From contig CADARW010000004.1 of NCBI GenBank assembly GCA_902790405.1, forward strand, positions 1 to 39,688: a stretch of DNA of 39,688 bases, read 5' to 3'. Below, piece by piece: positions 26,701 through 35,321 of the stretch (positions within the stretch are counted from its first letter, which is position 1; each line of letters starts with the position of its first letter). The notes beneath the pieces are model-generated. The model saw only the letters and a list, made by a program, of their open reading frames with translations. It did no database searches and was not told the DNA's origin. The DNA comes from an uncultured Bacteroidia bacterium. Lineage in GTDB: Bacteria; Bacteroidota; Bacteroidia; Bacteroidales; ML635J-15. The position numbers and the translations under genes were made by a program.

Positions 26701-27030
26701 TATTACAGCGTAGCAGGCATTGTCGAATATTCGTTCGGAAAGTATTATGTGAACTATCCGACAGTAAACGACATTACTGCCGACTGCGATGCTTCGGTTG
26801 ATGAAATGTTTGCAAATGAAATCGAGGTTTATCCTAATCCAACAAGCGGACAAATTAGCATTGTAAATGCTGAAGGTCAGAATGTTGTTGTTGTAAATGC
26901 TCTCGGTCAGGTTGTAGCAACAGTTGAAAATGCCGCTGAAAACCAGATGATAGACCTTTCTGGACTTTGCAATGGAACATATTTCGTAAAGGTTGGTGCT
27001 AGCGTTGTAAAGGTTAATATAATAAGGTAA
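23707..27030 (+). CDS. Modular secreted T9SS cargo with repeated Ig-like and OB-like units
   Basis: A 1107-residue protein with a signal peptide (residues 1-22, ending ASAQ). An N-terminal beta domain (about 25-175) is followed by three repeated pairs: an Ig-like module (NFTLGTQGKIKYTLDGG, NFELGTDGELKYTLNGG, NFTVGTDGNISFSIDDE) and an OB-fold-like module containing FYIQ(S/D)xxEAxSGLYIY, VTEYxGLTEM and PYESMLVxVTGT segments (DUF5689/OB-like). The C-terminal about 73 residues are a type A T9SS signal: IEVYPNPTSGQISIVN, VVNALGQVVATV, LCNGTYFVKV, VVKVNIIR. In some families OB modules of this kind precede an endonuclease/phosphatase domain, but no catalytic domain is present here. Own transcription unit between two strong terminators. 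Probably a surface-attached binding protein. Confidence 0.85.
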   Translation: MNKFLSLSFILCLMLAFGMASAQTTYTKVTSEDQIVDGGKYLIVYEAGNVAFDGSLTSLDVVSNTKNVSISNGSISVATNDFYFTLGVVDGGYSVKSASGYFIGNTGNNNTVKFSTTEAYVNTITFSTDSVEIVSAETHLRYNINDGQTRFRYYKSTSYTNQQKIALYLDASSVSDDPAFTVNAPANDAFFFANSINVNIAVRNFTLGTQGKIKYTLDGGAAQYSTTATFAISDIEDGNHTLALELVDMDNASLETPVTANVAFTIDADFSTLLTIPAIQGTADENAQNGNVVATQGIVTAKVERGFYIQSSTEAYSGLYIYTVDHVGEVELGDMVVVRGTMSEYNGLTEMGDVTDVIVRSSDNDLFAPIEIELGSASEQYESMLVKVTGTHNGTMLSTAWQLENNANDTIYIGADCFEFTPTTEIEYEVTGVLSYTNKPTYNVGWVVLPRSAADITENVDGIALRILSPVEGSTVMDDNVEVQFRVYNFELGTDGELKYTLNGGNAVYVDAEGSFVVNDLVNGSNTLAFELVDMGENSLETPVTATVTFEARTSGQLMIRDIQYTTAENGDSPYNGQTVTISGTVTGFNNDKFYIQDAEAAWSGLYIYNTNSSLTPALSDNVTVTGSITEYNGLTEMNPTAIVNNGAATPINGLVLANISEIAEPYESMLVTVTGTCTNIGGAKKWTISDGTSIVIFGLTYTPTVGTSYTVTGIVDWFGQDGIWELKPRSENDIVAGSVVPTIAITNPVNNSVVYSSAVNATVQIFNFTVGTDGNISFSIDDEDAISGTATSHAFTGLTEGEHTIHASLVANDQTVVASASSTFTVNLAGPTFTAIRDIQYTTEESGDSPLNNQTVWVKGVVTSNFINTPYCPVKGYSIQDANEAWSGVWVFDSINNPNIGDSVKLQALVTEYYGLTELKNVANFEVFDIGVARPMNVTINEAKSEAYEACYVRVECARSTGSTMPYGNWSCVNAAGDTVTYSHNFANGAYTIQKDKYYSVAGIVEYSFGKYYVNYPTVNDITADCDASVDEMFANEIEVYPNPTSGQISIVNAEGQNVVVVNALGQVVATVENAAENQMIDLSGLCNGTYFVKVGASVVKVNIIR

Positions 27031-27051
27031 TCACTAACAAATGATAAATTG

Positions 27052-27081
27052 AATAGGGAGGGAGACCTCCCTATTTTTTTT
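27052..27081 (+). terminator. Intrinsic terminator after the modular cargo gene
   Basis: 10-bp perfect stem AATAGGGAGG/CCTCCCTATT with loop GAGA, running into a T-tract of eight, 21 bp after the stop codon. Confidence 0.92.
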
Positions 27082-27127
27082 GTTTAGACAAATTATTTTT
27101 GGATGGTTCTGCCCATATCAGAAGGAT

Positions 27128-27197
27128 ATTATGTGGATGTCCCAAATTATGTGGAGGCCCCAAAATTATGTGGAGGCGCAAAATTTTGCGCCTCCAC
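27128..27197. repeat. Three tandem 18-19-bp units ending in a 28-bp palindrome
   Basis: Units begin at 27128, 27146 and 27165, each reading ATTATGTGGA(T/G)G followed by a C-rich end and AAA. The third continues into a perfect palindrome, 27170-27197: GTGGAGGCGCAAAA then its complement TTTTGCGCCTCCAC. The core GCAAAATTTTGC is shared with the palindrome at 16081. It sits between two terminators, in a 254-bp gap without genes. Confidence 0.8.
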
Positions 27198-27234
27198 TTT
27201 AATTATAGTTTTTAGGCAATACCTAACATGCAAC

Positions 27235-27262
27235 AAAAAAGGCTGAGCAACCTCAGCCTTTT
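27235..27262 (-). terminator. Terminator of the EF-hand protein gene
   Basis: Stem AAAAGGCTGAG/CTCAGCCTTTT (11 bp) with loop CAAC, followed on the minus strand by a T-tract, 22 bp beyond the stop at 27285. It could also work on the plus strand. Confidence 0.9.
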
Positions 27263-27284
27263 ATTGCGTTAAATAATGATTGTT

Positions 27285-29597
27285 TTATTCTGCAGCAGGT
27301 GTTTCAGGAGCAGGAGCTTCTGCCGGTGCTTCTACAGTGGCTGTGGTATCGTTTGCGGGAACCGTATCGGTAGCAACAACTTCTGTCGGTGCGTCCTTAT
27401 GGAACGGCGAAGGCAAGCCTACACGCGACAAAACATTGGTAAAGTACAATGCGCAGAAGATGATACCAAGGACAATAATTACATAAAGTATTTTTCTCCA
27501 AACAGGAACGCCCTGCTTGAATGGGTCGGTTGCGTTCTTTATGTGCGGGAACTTGGCAATCTTGGTGAGCGTTGCACCGAACTTGATGTTGACGTATGCC
27601 TGTGCGTTGACTGCCCATCCGTTGGCGTTGAGTACCGGCGAAAGGTTACGCTTGCGCAACTTGAGCCAAGCAATTATCATTGCTGGACCAGAAATAAGCA
27701 ACATGACACCTATAATTGCAAGAGGCATCTGCCACCACGAAAGTTTAAGGAAGCCCGTTGCCAATGAAACCAAGAAACCTCCAATATATCCTAATGCCAA
27801 ACCTATTGCAGCAAAGATACCGCAGAACTTAGCAATGTCGAAAGCCTGATTTTTCTTGGCTTCGGAGCCAGGAACGTTTTGTGCAGCCTTGCTTGCGTTG
27901 GCTACCATCTGGTCGCCCGCAGCTTCCATCGTACCGGTTGCCTGACTTGTAACCTTCTCGTCCTGACTTGCAGCGAACTTGTTAATCTGGTTTTCGATAA
28001 ACCTTGCAAATTTGCGGTAAGGCGACCAGAAAGCTTCGCGTATGCTTATCGGGTTTTCGATAATCTTGGTGATTGTTGCGTCCCAGTCGTTACCTTGACG
28101 GTCATAGAAAATGGCATTCTTGCCAACCATAAGGTTGTTTACTTCACCGTTTGTGATGACGGCTGCGATAGTCATGTTCTCGTTCTTAGTCTTCGAGTGG
28201 CAGTCGCAGTATGCGATATACATTCCGCTGAAACTTGCAGTTAAATTGTGCTTAGGCATGTCGCTTACCTTGATACAGAGGTCGCAACTGCGCTGGTCGA
28301 TATACAAAGTACCAGCCTGGAAGATTGCCTTGTCGTCCTTGCGTGAATAGAAATCGGAGAATGTGACGAAGTTCTTGAGCAAGAGGAAGAAATCGCGGTA
28401 GAGGTGCATCAGTTTGTCAACACTTTCTATTTCGTTGGCTTCGGTTTCCAATGCCTTATCCTGCTCTACAATCGAAAGAAGTTCTTCCTTGCGGTTGGCA
28501 GTGAGAATTCCGTTTATTGCTTCAAGTCCGAGTGGCTCTACTACAGCACCTTTCTTTCCATCCATCCATTCCTTGTATGCTGCGAATTTTCCACCAATGG
28601 TATTCCATTCGCTTTCGGTAATCGAATCCTTGCCTGCAAAATCAACATCGAATATAAGACTCTTGAGCGATGCAAAAGCAGCTTCCCAAGCAGGATTTAT
28701 GCCTTCGTTGAGCATGAGATCCTTTTTGTTGCCTACACGTGCAAGTGGGTAGGTCGAAATTTCGTCGATGCAAGTTGTAAGGTTCTTGTCGCTGATAGCC
28801 TCGAAACGAGCAACCGAAACGTCGAGGGCTGCTGTTGAATCGTTGTTGAATGCGATGAGTTTGCAACGCAAGAAGTAGTCGTCGATTTTTTCTTTCAGAG
28901 CATTGTAGGCATTGAGTGCGGCCGCGGTATTTTCACCGTATGGGAAAACCGATTCCTTGCGATCGTCGCCATCCTTGCTCCATGCAGCATAGTCGGCGCA
29001 GTTGGTGTAAAAATCTTCAATCTGGTCGGCGTTGATACCTGGGTCGCCACTGCGGTCGGTAACGCTGCCAATTGTGTCGATGCACGACTTTATCGTTGCT
29101 TTCAGGACTTCGTCATCGGTAGAATTCTCGGTGATTATACCGTCGCCGTTGAATCTTGTCTTGGCGAATATTGCAAGGCGGTCGGAAGTATCGGCAATAG
29201 AGATGGAATCTTTTTCTAGGCCAAGGTTCTTGAGAATCTGTTTTGCCGAATCGAATAGCTTTTTGCCGTCTTCGTCTTCGGTATTTATGTCCGAAAGGTT
29301 TAGAACGCTATCTTGTTTGGTGAGCAAGTTAGGGTCTTTCAGTACTTTTGTAAGCCATTGAGAGGCAGCTATTACTTCGTTAACCTTTATTTTCCCGTCG
29401 TGGTCGAGGTCAAGGATTTCAAGAGTCTTGTCGTCTATTTCAAGACCTTTGGTCGGACAGCTAAGTACTGTCCACATTTTCTGGTCGAGTTCGCCAAGGT
29501 GGGCTATGTCGTCGCCAGTTTCGATGTTAACGCGTGTAACTCCACCAATCTTCGAGAATTTCCACTCGTATGATTTGTCTTTTGATAAAATTGCCAT
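27285..29597 (-). CDS. EF-hand membrane protein of unknown function
   Basis: A 770-residue protein without an N-terminal signal peptide. Residues 63-74 (DLDHDGKIKVNE) are a textbook EF-hand loop with Asp at 1, 3, 5, Gly at 6, Ile at 8 and Glu at 12. Two degenerate loops follow (RFNGDGIITEN near 150; DFAGKDSITESE near 325). The large soluble part is predicted mostly helical and ends with a KFARFIENQINKFAASQ segment. Three hydrophobic segments follow (about 588-612, 620-642, 699-722), then an Ala/Pro/Thr/Glu-rich tail of about 40 residues. This looks like a calcium-sensing cytoplasmic body tethered to the inner membrane. I do not recognise a characterised family. Single gene, divergent from atpD. 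Confidence 0.75.
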   Translation of the reverse strand: MAILSKDKSYEWKFSKIGGVTRVNIETGDDIAHLGELDQKMWTVLSCPTKGLEIDDKTLEILDLDHDGKIKVNEVIAASQWLTKVLKDPNLLTKQDSVLNLSDINTEDEDGKKLFDSAKQILKNLGLEKDSISIADTSDRLAIFAKTRFNGDGIITENSTDDEVLKATIKSCIDTIGSVTDRSGDPGINADQIEDFYTNCADYAAWSKDGDDRKESVFPYGENTAAALNAYNALKEKIDDYFLRCKLIAFNNDSTAALDVSVARFEAISDKNLTTCIDEISTYPLARVGNKKDLMLNEGINPAWEAAFASLKSLIFDVDFAGKDSITESEWNTIGGKFAAYKEWMDGKKGAVVEPLGLEAINGILTANRKEELLSIVEQDKALETEANEIESVDKLMHLYRDFFLLLKNFVTFSDFYSRKDDKAIFQAGTLYIDQRSCDLCIKVSDMPKHNLTASFSGMYIAYCDCHSKTKNENMTIAAVITNGEVNNLMVGKNAIFYDRQGNDWDATITKIIENPISIREAFWSPYRKFARFIENQINKFAASQDEKVTSQATGTMEAAGDQMVANASKAAQNVPGSEAKKNQAFDIAKFCGIFAAIGLALGYIGGFLVSLATGFLKLSWWQMPLAIIGVMLLISGPAMIIAWLKLRKRNLSPVLNANGWAVNAQAYVNIKFGATLTKIAKFPHIKNATDPFKQGVPVWRKILYVIIVLGIIFCALYFTNVLSRVGLPSPFHKDAPTEVVATDTVPANDTTATVEAPAEAPAPETPAAE

Positions 29598-29631
29598 ATA
29601 AGAAATTAGTTTAGAGTTATTTTTATGAGTG

Positions 29632-29639
29632 CAAATTTA
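29632..29639 (-). promoter_or_regulatory. -7 box of the EF-hand gene
   Basis: The minus strand reads TAAATTTG (TAnnTTTG). Transcription would start near 29625, about 28 nt before the ATG at 29597. No good TTTG is found 19-21 nt upstream. Confidence 0.5.
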
Positions 29640-29729
29640 GATAAATTTTCTAATTATAATAATATGGTATGGAAAAAAGATTGTCAATTGCGTATTATCC
29701 AATATCATTCACTCTGTTCTGCCTTCCAA

Positions 29730-29754
29730 ATTATCAATTGTCCATTATAAATTG
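29730..29754. repeat. Short heptamer array
   Basis: ATTATCA, ATTGTCC, ATTATAA, ATTG in tandem. The minus-strand units (TTATAAT, GGACAAT, TGATAAT) closely match the heptamers at 35892-35919 (GGATAAT, GAACAAT). It lies in the divergent 271-bp gap between the EF-hand gene and atpD, which otherwise contains only promoters. Confidence 0.5.
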
Positions 29755-29781
29755 TATAAAGTATTGTATTTCAATGTGTAG

Positions 29782-31386
<1,605 letters not shown>

Positions 31387-31394
31387 CAGTTGCT

Positions 31395-31634
31395 ATGACA
31401 GTAGAAATTATCACACCTGAAAAAAAGTTGTTCGAAGGCGAAACCTCAATGGTTAAGGTGCCTGGGGCAAAAGGCTCATTCCAGATGCTGAACATGCACG
31501 CTCCAATCGTTTCGACATTGGACAAGGGTGAGGTCGTTATCAGGGAAATGAATGATAATGAACTGAAGTTCAGCGTCAACGGCGGCCTTGTAGAATGCAA
31601 GAACAATAAGATTGTTATTCTCGTTGAAGAATAA
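31395..31634 (+). CDS. atpC: ATP synthase F1 subunit epsilon, short form
   Basis: A 79-residue protein equal to the N-terminal beta-sandwich of epsilon (MTVEIITPEKKLFEGETSMVKVPGAKGSFQMLNMHAPIVSTLDKGEV, then a SVNGGLVECKNNKIVILVE end). The usual protein is about 130-140 residues; here the two C-terminal helices that can inhibit ATP hydrolysis are missing. A natural stop follows and the next sequence is a terminator, so this is not a frameshift. Short epsilons are known from Bacteroidetes. Starts 8 nt after the atpD stop. Confidence 0.95.
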   Translation: MTVEIITPEKKLFEGETSMVKVPGAKGSFQMLNMHAPIVSTLDKGEVVIREMNDNELKFSVNGGLVECKNNKIVILVEE

Positions 31635-31650
31635 TATGATTTATTAACTA

Positions 31651-31684
31651 AAAAAAGGAAACTTCGTAAAGGGGTTTCCTTTTT
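31651..31684 (+). terminator. Intrinsic terminator of atpDC
   Basis: 11-bp stem AAAAAGGAAAC/GTTTCCTTTTT around an 11-nt loop, with the T-rich 3' arm continuing into GTTTTATTTTT, 17 bp after the atpC stop. Confidence 0.85.
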
Positions 31685-31698
31685 GTTTTATTTTTGTC

Positions 31699-31859
31699 GT
31701 CATTCCACAAGTTAGAACAATAACGCGATACGGAACGTGGAGCGTAATATTGTTCAACTATGCGGAATCTCCCATGAAAACGATATTTGATGGTGATTCC
31801 GTATAGACAGGCTCTCGAGGCTCGTTCCTGCGCCTGTTCGCTTTGTCTTACGGAATGAC
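31699..31859. mobile_element. 161-bp structured element with inverted ends (MITE-like)
   Basis: GTCATTCC at 31699-31706 and GGAATGAC at 31852-31859 are inverted ends. Inside are further inverted pairs: GAACAATAACGC (31715-31726) with GCGTAATATTGTTC (31742-31755), and CGGAATCTCC (31763-31772) with GGTGATTCCG (31792-31801, one mismatch). There is also an AGACAGGC/GCCTGT pair in the right part. No open reading frame. It fills the gap between the atp terminator and the DUF2520 gene. I see no clear target-site duplication. Confidence 0.5.
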
Positions 31860-31871
31860 TTTAAAAAGACT

Positions 31872-32645
31872 ATGATAAAACATATTTCAATACTCGGTTC
31901 GGGCAACGTCGCCTATCATATCGCACGGAAACTTCGTGCCGAAGGATTCGTTATCGACTGCGTCTTCAGTCGAAACAACATTACTGGACAGTCGCTGGCC
32001 GATGAGGTAAATGCTGTTTTCACCGATGATTTGTTCCAAATCTCATCAAAATCCGATGCCTACCTGTTCATGATGTCGGACGAGGCAAACGCCAGCATTG
32101 CAGCCCAAATAAGCCTTCCGGACGAAAAAATCTGCATACACACTTCGGGAAGTCTCCCCAAAGAGATATTTAGGCAGAAGAACGTTGCGGTGATGTATCC
32201 GTTCCAGACTTTTTCGCGCGATGTGAAGATTGACAATTTCAGCGAAATACCTGTCTGCATCGAGACTTCTAATGCCGATACGTTTCATGAAGTGCGTTGC
32301 CTTGCCGAAAAAATCAGTCCGCTCATTTACGAATTGTCGTTCGAGCAGCGCAAAGTTTTGCACGTTGCAGGCGTTTTCGCAGCCAACTTTATGAACCATA
32401 GCGTTTGCCTCGGGCAGAAACTTTTACGGGAAAACAACATACCTATTAATATATTAACGCCATTGTTGAAGCAGAGTTTTGCCAAGATTCTTGCTGGCGG
32501 TGCCTATTCGTCGCAGACGGGACCTGCTGTGCGTGGCGATAGAAAAATTATTGATTCACATATAGATATGCTCGCTTCTGATGAAAATCTTGCCGATGTT
32601 TACAAGATTATGAGCGAAAGCATCCTAAAAACATATAACAAATGA
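31872..32645 (+). CDS. Rossmann-fold plus DUF2520 protein
   Basis: A 257-residue cytoplasmic protein. The N-terminus ISILGSGNVAYHIARKL (residues 5-21) is an NAD(P)-binding Rossmann motif, followed by a domain like that of F420-dependent oxidoreductases and ProC (LFMMSDEANASI, CIHTSGSLP, MYPFQTFS). The C-terminal helical part (about 130-257, VLHVAGVFAANFMNHSV, LAGGAYSSQTGPAVRGD) is the DUF2520 domain. Predicted dehydrogenase or reductase with unknown substrate. Its TGA overlaps the ATG of the next gene (ATGA), so it is translationally coupled to the KdsC-like gene, a pairing common in Bacteroidetes. Confidence 0.87.
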   Translation: MIKHISILGSGNVAYHIARKLRAEGFVIDCVFSRNNITGQSLADEVNAVFTDDLFQISSKSDAYLFMMSDEANASIAAQISLPDEKICIHTSGSLPKEIFRQKNVAVMYPFQTFSRDVKIDNFSEIPVCIETSNADTFHEVRCLAEKISPLIYELSFEQRKVLHVAGVFAANFMNHSVCLGQKLLRENNIPINILTPLLKQSFAKILAGGAYSSQTGPAVRGDRKIIDSHIDMLASDENLADVYKIMSESILKTYNK

Positions 32646-33184
32646 ACAAAAATCTGGAAACGTTGAATTTCAAGGAGATATTGTCGAACATCAAGGCTGT
32701 GGTCTTTGATATTGACGGAGTTTTGTCGTCGTCGACAGTAAATATAAACGAGATTGGCTACTTGCAGCGAACAACCAGCGTAAAGGACGGATTTGCAATA
32801 AAATGCGCTATCCGCAAGGGACTTGTCGTTGCAATAATTTCTGGCGGTTTTTGCGAAAAGACAATGATTCGCTACAAGAATCTCGGCGTGGAGGAAGTGA
32901 TTATGGGTAGTGTGTGGAAGACCGAGGATTTGGAAATGCTGAAGAAGAAATATAACCTTCGCAACGAGGAAATCCTGTATATGGGCGACGATATTCCCGA
33001 CTACCAGATTATGAAGATTGTTGGTTTGCCATGCTGTCCAAGCGATGCTGCCGATGAGATTAAGGAGATTGCCCTTTACGTTTCCGACAAGAAAGGCGGC
33101 GAAGGATGTGTCCGCGATGTAATCGAGCAGGTTATGCGTGCGCAGAAGACTTGGCTCGACGACGAAAGTTTTGCTGCATATTGA
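32642..33184 (+). CDS. HAD phosphatase, KdsC-like
   Basis: A 180-residue haloacid-dehalogenase-superfamily enzyme of the KdsC/YrbI type, which removes phosphate from 3-deoxy-manno-octulosonate 8-phosphate in lipopolysaccharide core synthesis. Motif I is FDIDGVLSSS (residues 22-31; nucleophile Asp23, acid/base Asp25), motif II is the Ser in IISGG near 75, and motif III/IV is GDDIPDYQIM near 118. Family hallmarks KDGFAIKCAIRKG and GDDIPD support KdsC rather than a general HAD. Coupled to the DUF2520 gene by ATGA overlap; the metalloprotease gene starts 2 nt after its stop. Confidence 0.87.
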   Translation: MNKNLETLNFKEILSNIKAVVFDIDGVLSSSTVNINEIGYLQRTTSVKDGFAIKCAIRKGLVVAIISGGFCEKTMIRYKNLGVEEVIMGSVWKTEDLEMLKKKYNLRNEEILYMGDDIPDYQIMKIVGLPCCPSDAADEIKEIALYVSDKKGGEGCVRDVIEQVMRAQKTWLDDESFAAY

Positions 33185-33186
33185 TT

Positions 33187-35319
33187 ATGAGGCTAAAAAG
33201 GATTTTGCTCTCGGTGTTGCTGATGCTGTTTGCTGTAGCTGCGTTTGCGCAGAGAAACAGTTGGGATGGCTGGATGGTAAAGCCTCGTGGCGAAATCCAT
33301 ATGCTCAATTTTTTCGTAAACATCATTTACGATGTGCATCCCGAAAGGGAAAAGCCATTTGCGAAGACAAATCATTGGAATATGGTTTTGCTTGAAAGCC
33401 TCAACCAGAATCCACCCGACTATCTTCTTCGCCTGATGGATACAGTATACAATCCGAATAATTTATATGGTTGTATTACAAGACTTTATGGTGAGTCGTC
33501 GTTTGACGAACTGCAGATTACCGGTGATTTCGTCGTCGTGAATATCAAGGAGAGTCGGGTGCTTAAATTGGGTAGTTTCAACGAGTCAAACATCGAGAAT
33601 GCTGCTGTCGATTTCATAAACGAGCAGGGCGGTTTGCAGACAATGTATGGTCACAATGATATTTCTTACTACGATAACGGTTCTGGAAAAATAGGATTTA
33701 TACAGTTCTTCTTCCGTAATATTACAAAGGAATATGGTGGTGATAGTGCAGGTAACGGTTATTTTTCAACCTCGTTGCTTCGCGGTCGAAAATTGCTGAT
33801 TAATGGCAGCTATTATCCTTTTTCGGGCGTAGGTACGGCGCAGTGCGTTGGCACTCACGATGTGTCGCAGAATCCGACAGGGATAGTGCAGCACGAAATC
33901 TCGCATTCGTTCTTTGGTCCCAATTCATTTCACACTTCTGGTGGAAATCATCGTCGTTCGGGCGAGTATATGCCGTTCCTATCGACTCAGGGAGGCTATG
34001 GACTTATGGGAGGTTCGGGCTCAGGACTAGTTTCGTGCAACGGCTACGAACGTTGGCGTATGCACTGGATTCATCCTAGCAACCGAAACGGCAACGATTG
34101 GTGGGTTGTCGCACGTGACGTGGATGGAACTCCCAAAAACGCAGACATTTCAAAAGATGACGGTTCGCAAACATTTATTCTGCGCGACTTTGTTACATAC
34201 GGCGATGCGGTGCGCATAAAATTGCCGTACAAGGACAGCGAAAGCTCTTCTAATCAATATATTTGGATTGAAAACCACCAGTCGGGACGAAACAATAAAC
34301 TCGACTTTTTGCAGTTTGCCAATGAGAGCGATTGCCGTCCGCAGCAGGTGGCTGGCGTTTATGCTTACTATCAGATAGGTCGTGACATTCTAAGCGGTGC
34401 AAATAACGATGTTTATTTTGCCAACGAGCGCGACAACTTGCGCATGATTCCTGCCGAAGGATATTGGAATTATAGCTTTCACAAAGCCGACACACCTTAC
34501 AATATAAAGTGCATTTCGTGGGCTGGACACGATTATTACCATAGTCGCGAAACAGAGAATCCTTTCTGCGGAACTCACGATATGGAGACGCATTTCGATG
34601 CCGACGATGAGGTTGTTTCTCTTTCGCGTTCGTGCGAAAGGTCGATGTGGAGGAAAACAATAGGGTCTGTGCAGATAGATAGTTTGGTGCTCAATGGCGA
34701 TGCCCGCGATATGTTCTGCACGCATATCCGGTTGAATATGGGAACAAATCCAAGTACTTGTAATGCGAAGACCTTGTACAATTCGATGACGACAGGAGAG
34801 TTCAAGTGTGCCAATTATCAGTCGCGCAATACACAGACAACTTATCTCACCGGACTAGGAATCGAAATCACTCCGTTTGATGATGGCAATTGCCGCATTG
34901 ATGTGCGCTGGGACGATTACACTATTACAAACAATGCCATTTGGACTGGAAGTATCTCGTTGAAGGAAAAGGCGATACTTGCCCCGAAGATGGAAATTTG
35001 GCTAACGCAAAACCTAACGGTTGCACAGCCTATGCGCGACGATGTTACAGGTTTGTTTGCAAAGCCGACGGTGCTTGTATGTGAGTCAGGTTCCGAATTC
35101 GTTCAGGAGGCTGGAAGCATAGTGAACGTTGAGGAGAAAAGTACGCTTGTGATTGAGGCTGGCGCTGTATATCGGATGGATTCAAAGGCAAAGCTTAAAA
35201 TTGACCGTACTTCGCATCTTGTTGTGCGCGGTAGATTAATAGTTGGCAATGGTGCAAAATTGGTCTTGAAGTCGAAGAATTGCATGCAACTCGAAGGCGG
35301 TGAGATCGTTTACGAATAG
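33187..35319 (+). CDS. Secreted M6-like zinc metalloprotease
   Basis: A 710-residue protein with a signal peptide (residues 1-21, RILLSVLLMLFAVAAFAQ). HEISH at 236-240 is an HExxH zincin motif, followed by FFGPNSFH and, about 25 residues on, GGYGLMGGSGSGL, resembling the conserved glycine/methionine region of M6 (immune-inhibitor-A-like) peptidases. A beta-rich second half ends with a ladder-like segment (VNVEEKSTLVIEAGAVYRMDSKAKLKIDRTSHLVVRG is spread over the last 70 residues) resembling a beta helix. There is no T9SS type A or B C-terminal domain, unlike the other large secreted proteins here. The frame extends upstream to 33106 within the kdsC-like gene; ATG 33187 begins the signal peptide. 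Its stop is 2 bp from the convergent vsr stop. Confidence 0.75.
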   Translation: MRLKRILLSVLLMLFAVAAFAQRNSWDGWMVKPRGEIHMLNFFVNIIYDVHPEREKPFAKTNHWNMVLLESLNQNPPDYLLRLMDTVYNPNNLYGCITRLYGESSFDELQITGDFVVVNIKESRVLKLGSFNESNIENAAVDFINEQGGLQTMYGHNDISYYDNGSGKIGFIQFFFRNITKEYGGDSAGNGYFSTSLLRGRKLLINGSYYPFSGVGTAQCVGTHDVSQNPTGIVQHEISHSFFGPNSFHTSGGNHRRSGEYMPFLSTQGGYGLMGGSGSGLVSCNGYERWRMHWIHPSNRNGNDWWVVARDVDGTPKNADISKDDGSQTFILRDFVTYGDAVRIKLPYKDSESSSNQYIWIENHQSGRNNKLDFLQFANESDCRPQQVAGVYAYYQIGRDILSGANNDVYFANERDNLRMIPAEGYWNYSFHKADTPYNIKCISWAGHDYYHSRETENPFCGTHDMETHFDADDEVVSLSRSCERSMWRKTIGSVQIDSLVLNGDARDMFCTHIRLNMGTNPSTCNAKTLYNSMTTGEFKCANYQSRNTQTTYLTGLGIEITPFDDGNCRIDVRWDDYTITNNAIWTGSISLKEKAILAPKMEIWLTQNLTVAQPMRDDVTGLFAKPTVLVCESGSEFVQEAGSIVNVEEKSTLVIEAGAVYRMDSKAKLKIDRTSHLVVRGRLIVGNGAKLVLKSKNCMQLEGGEIVYE

Positions 35320-35321
35320 AT

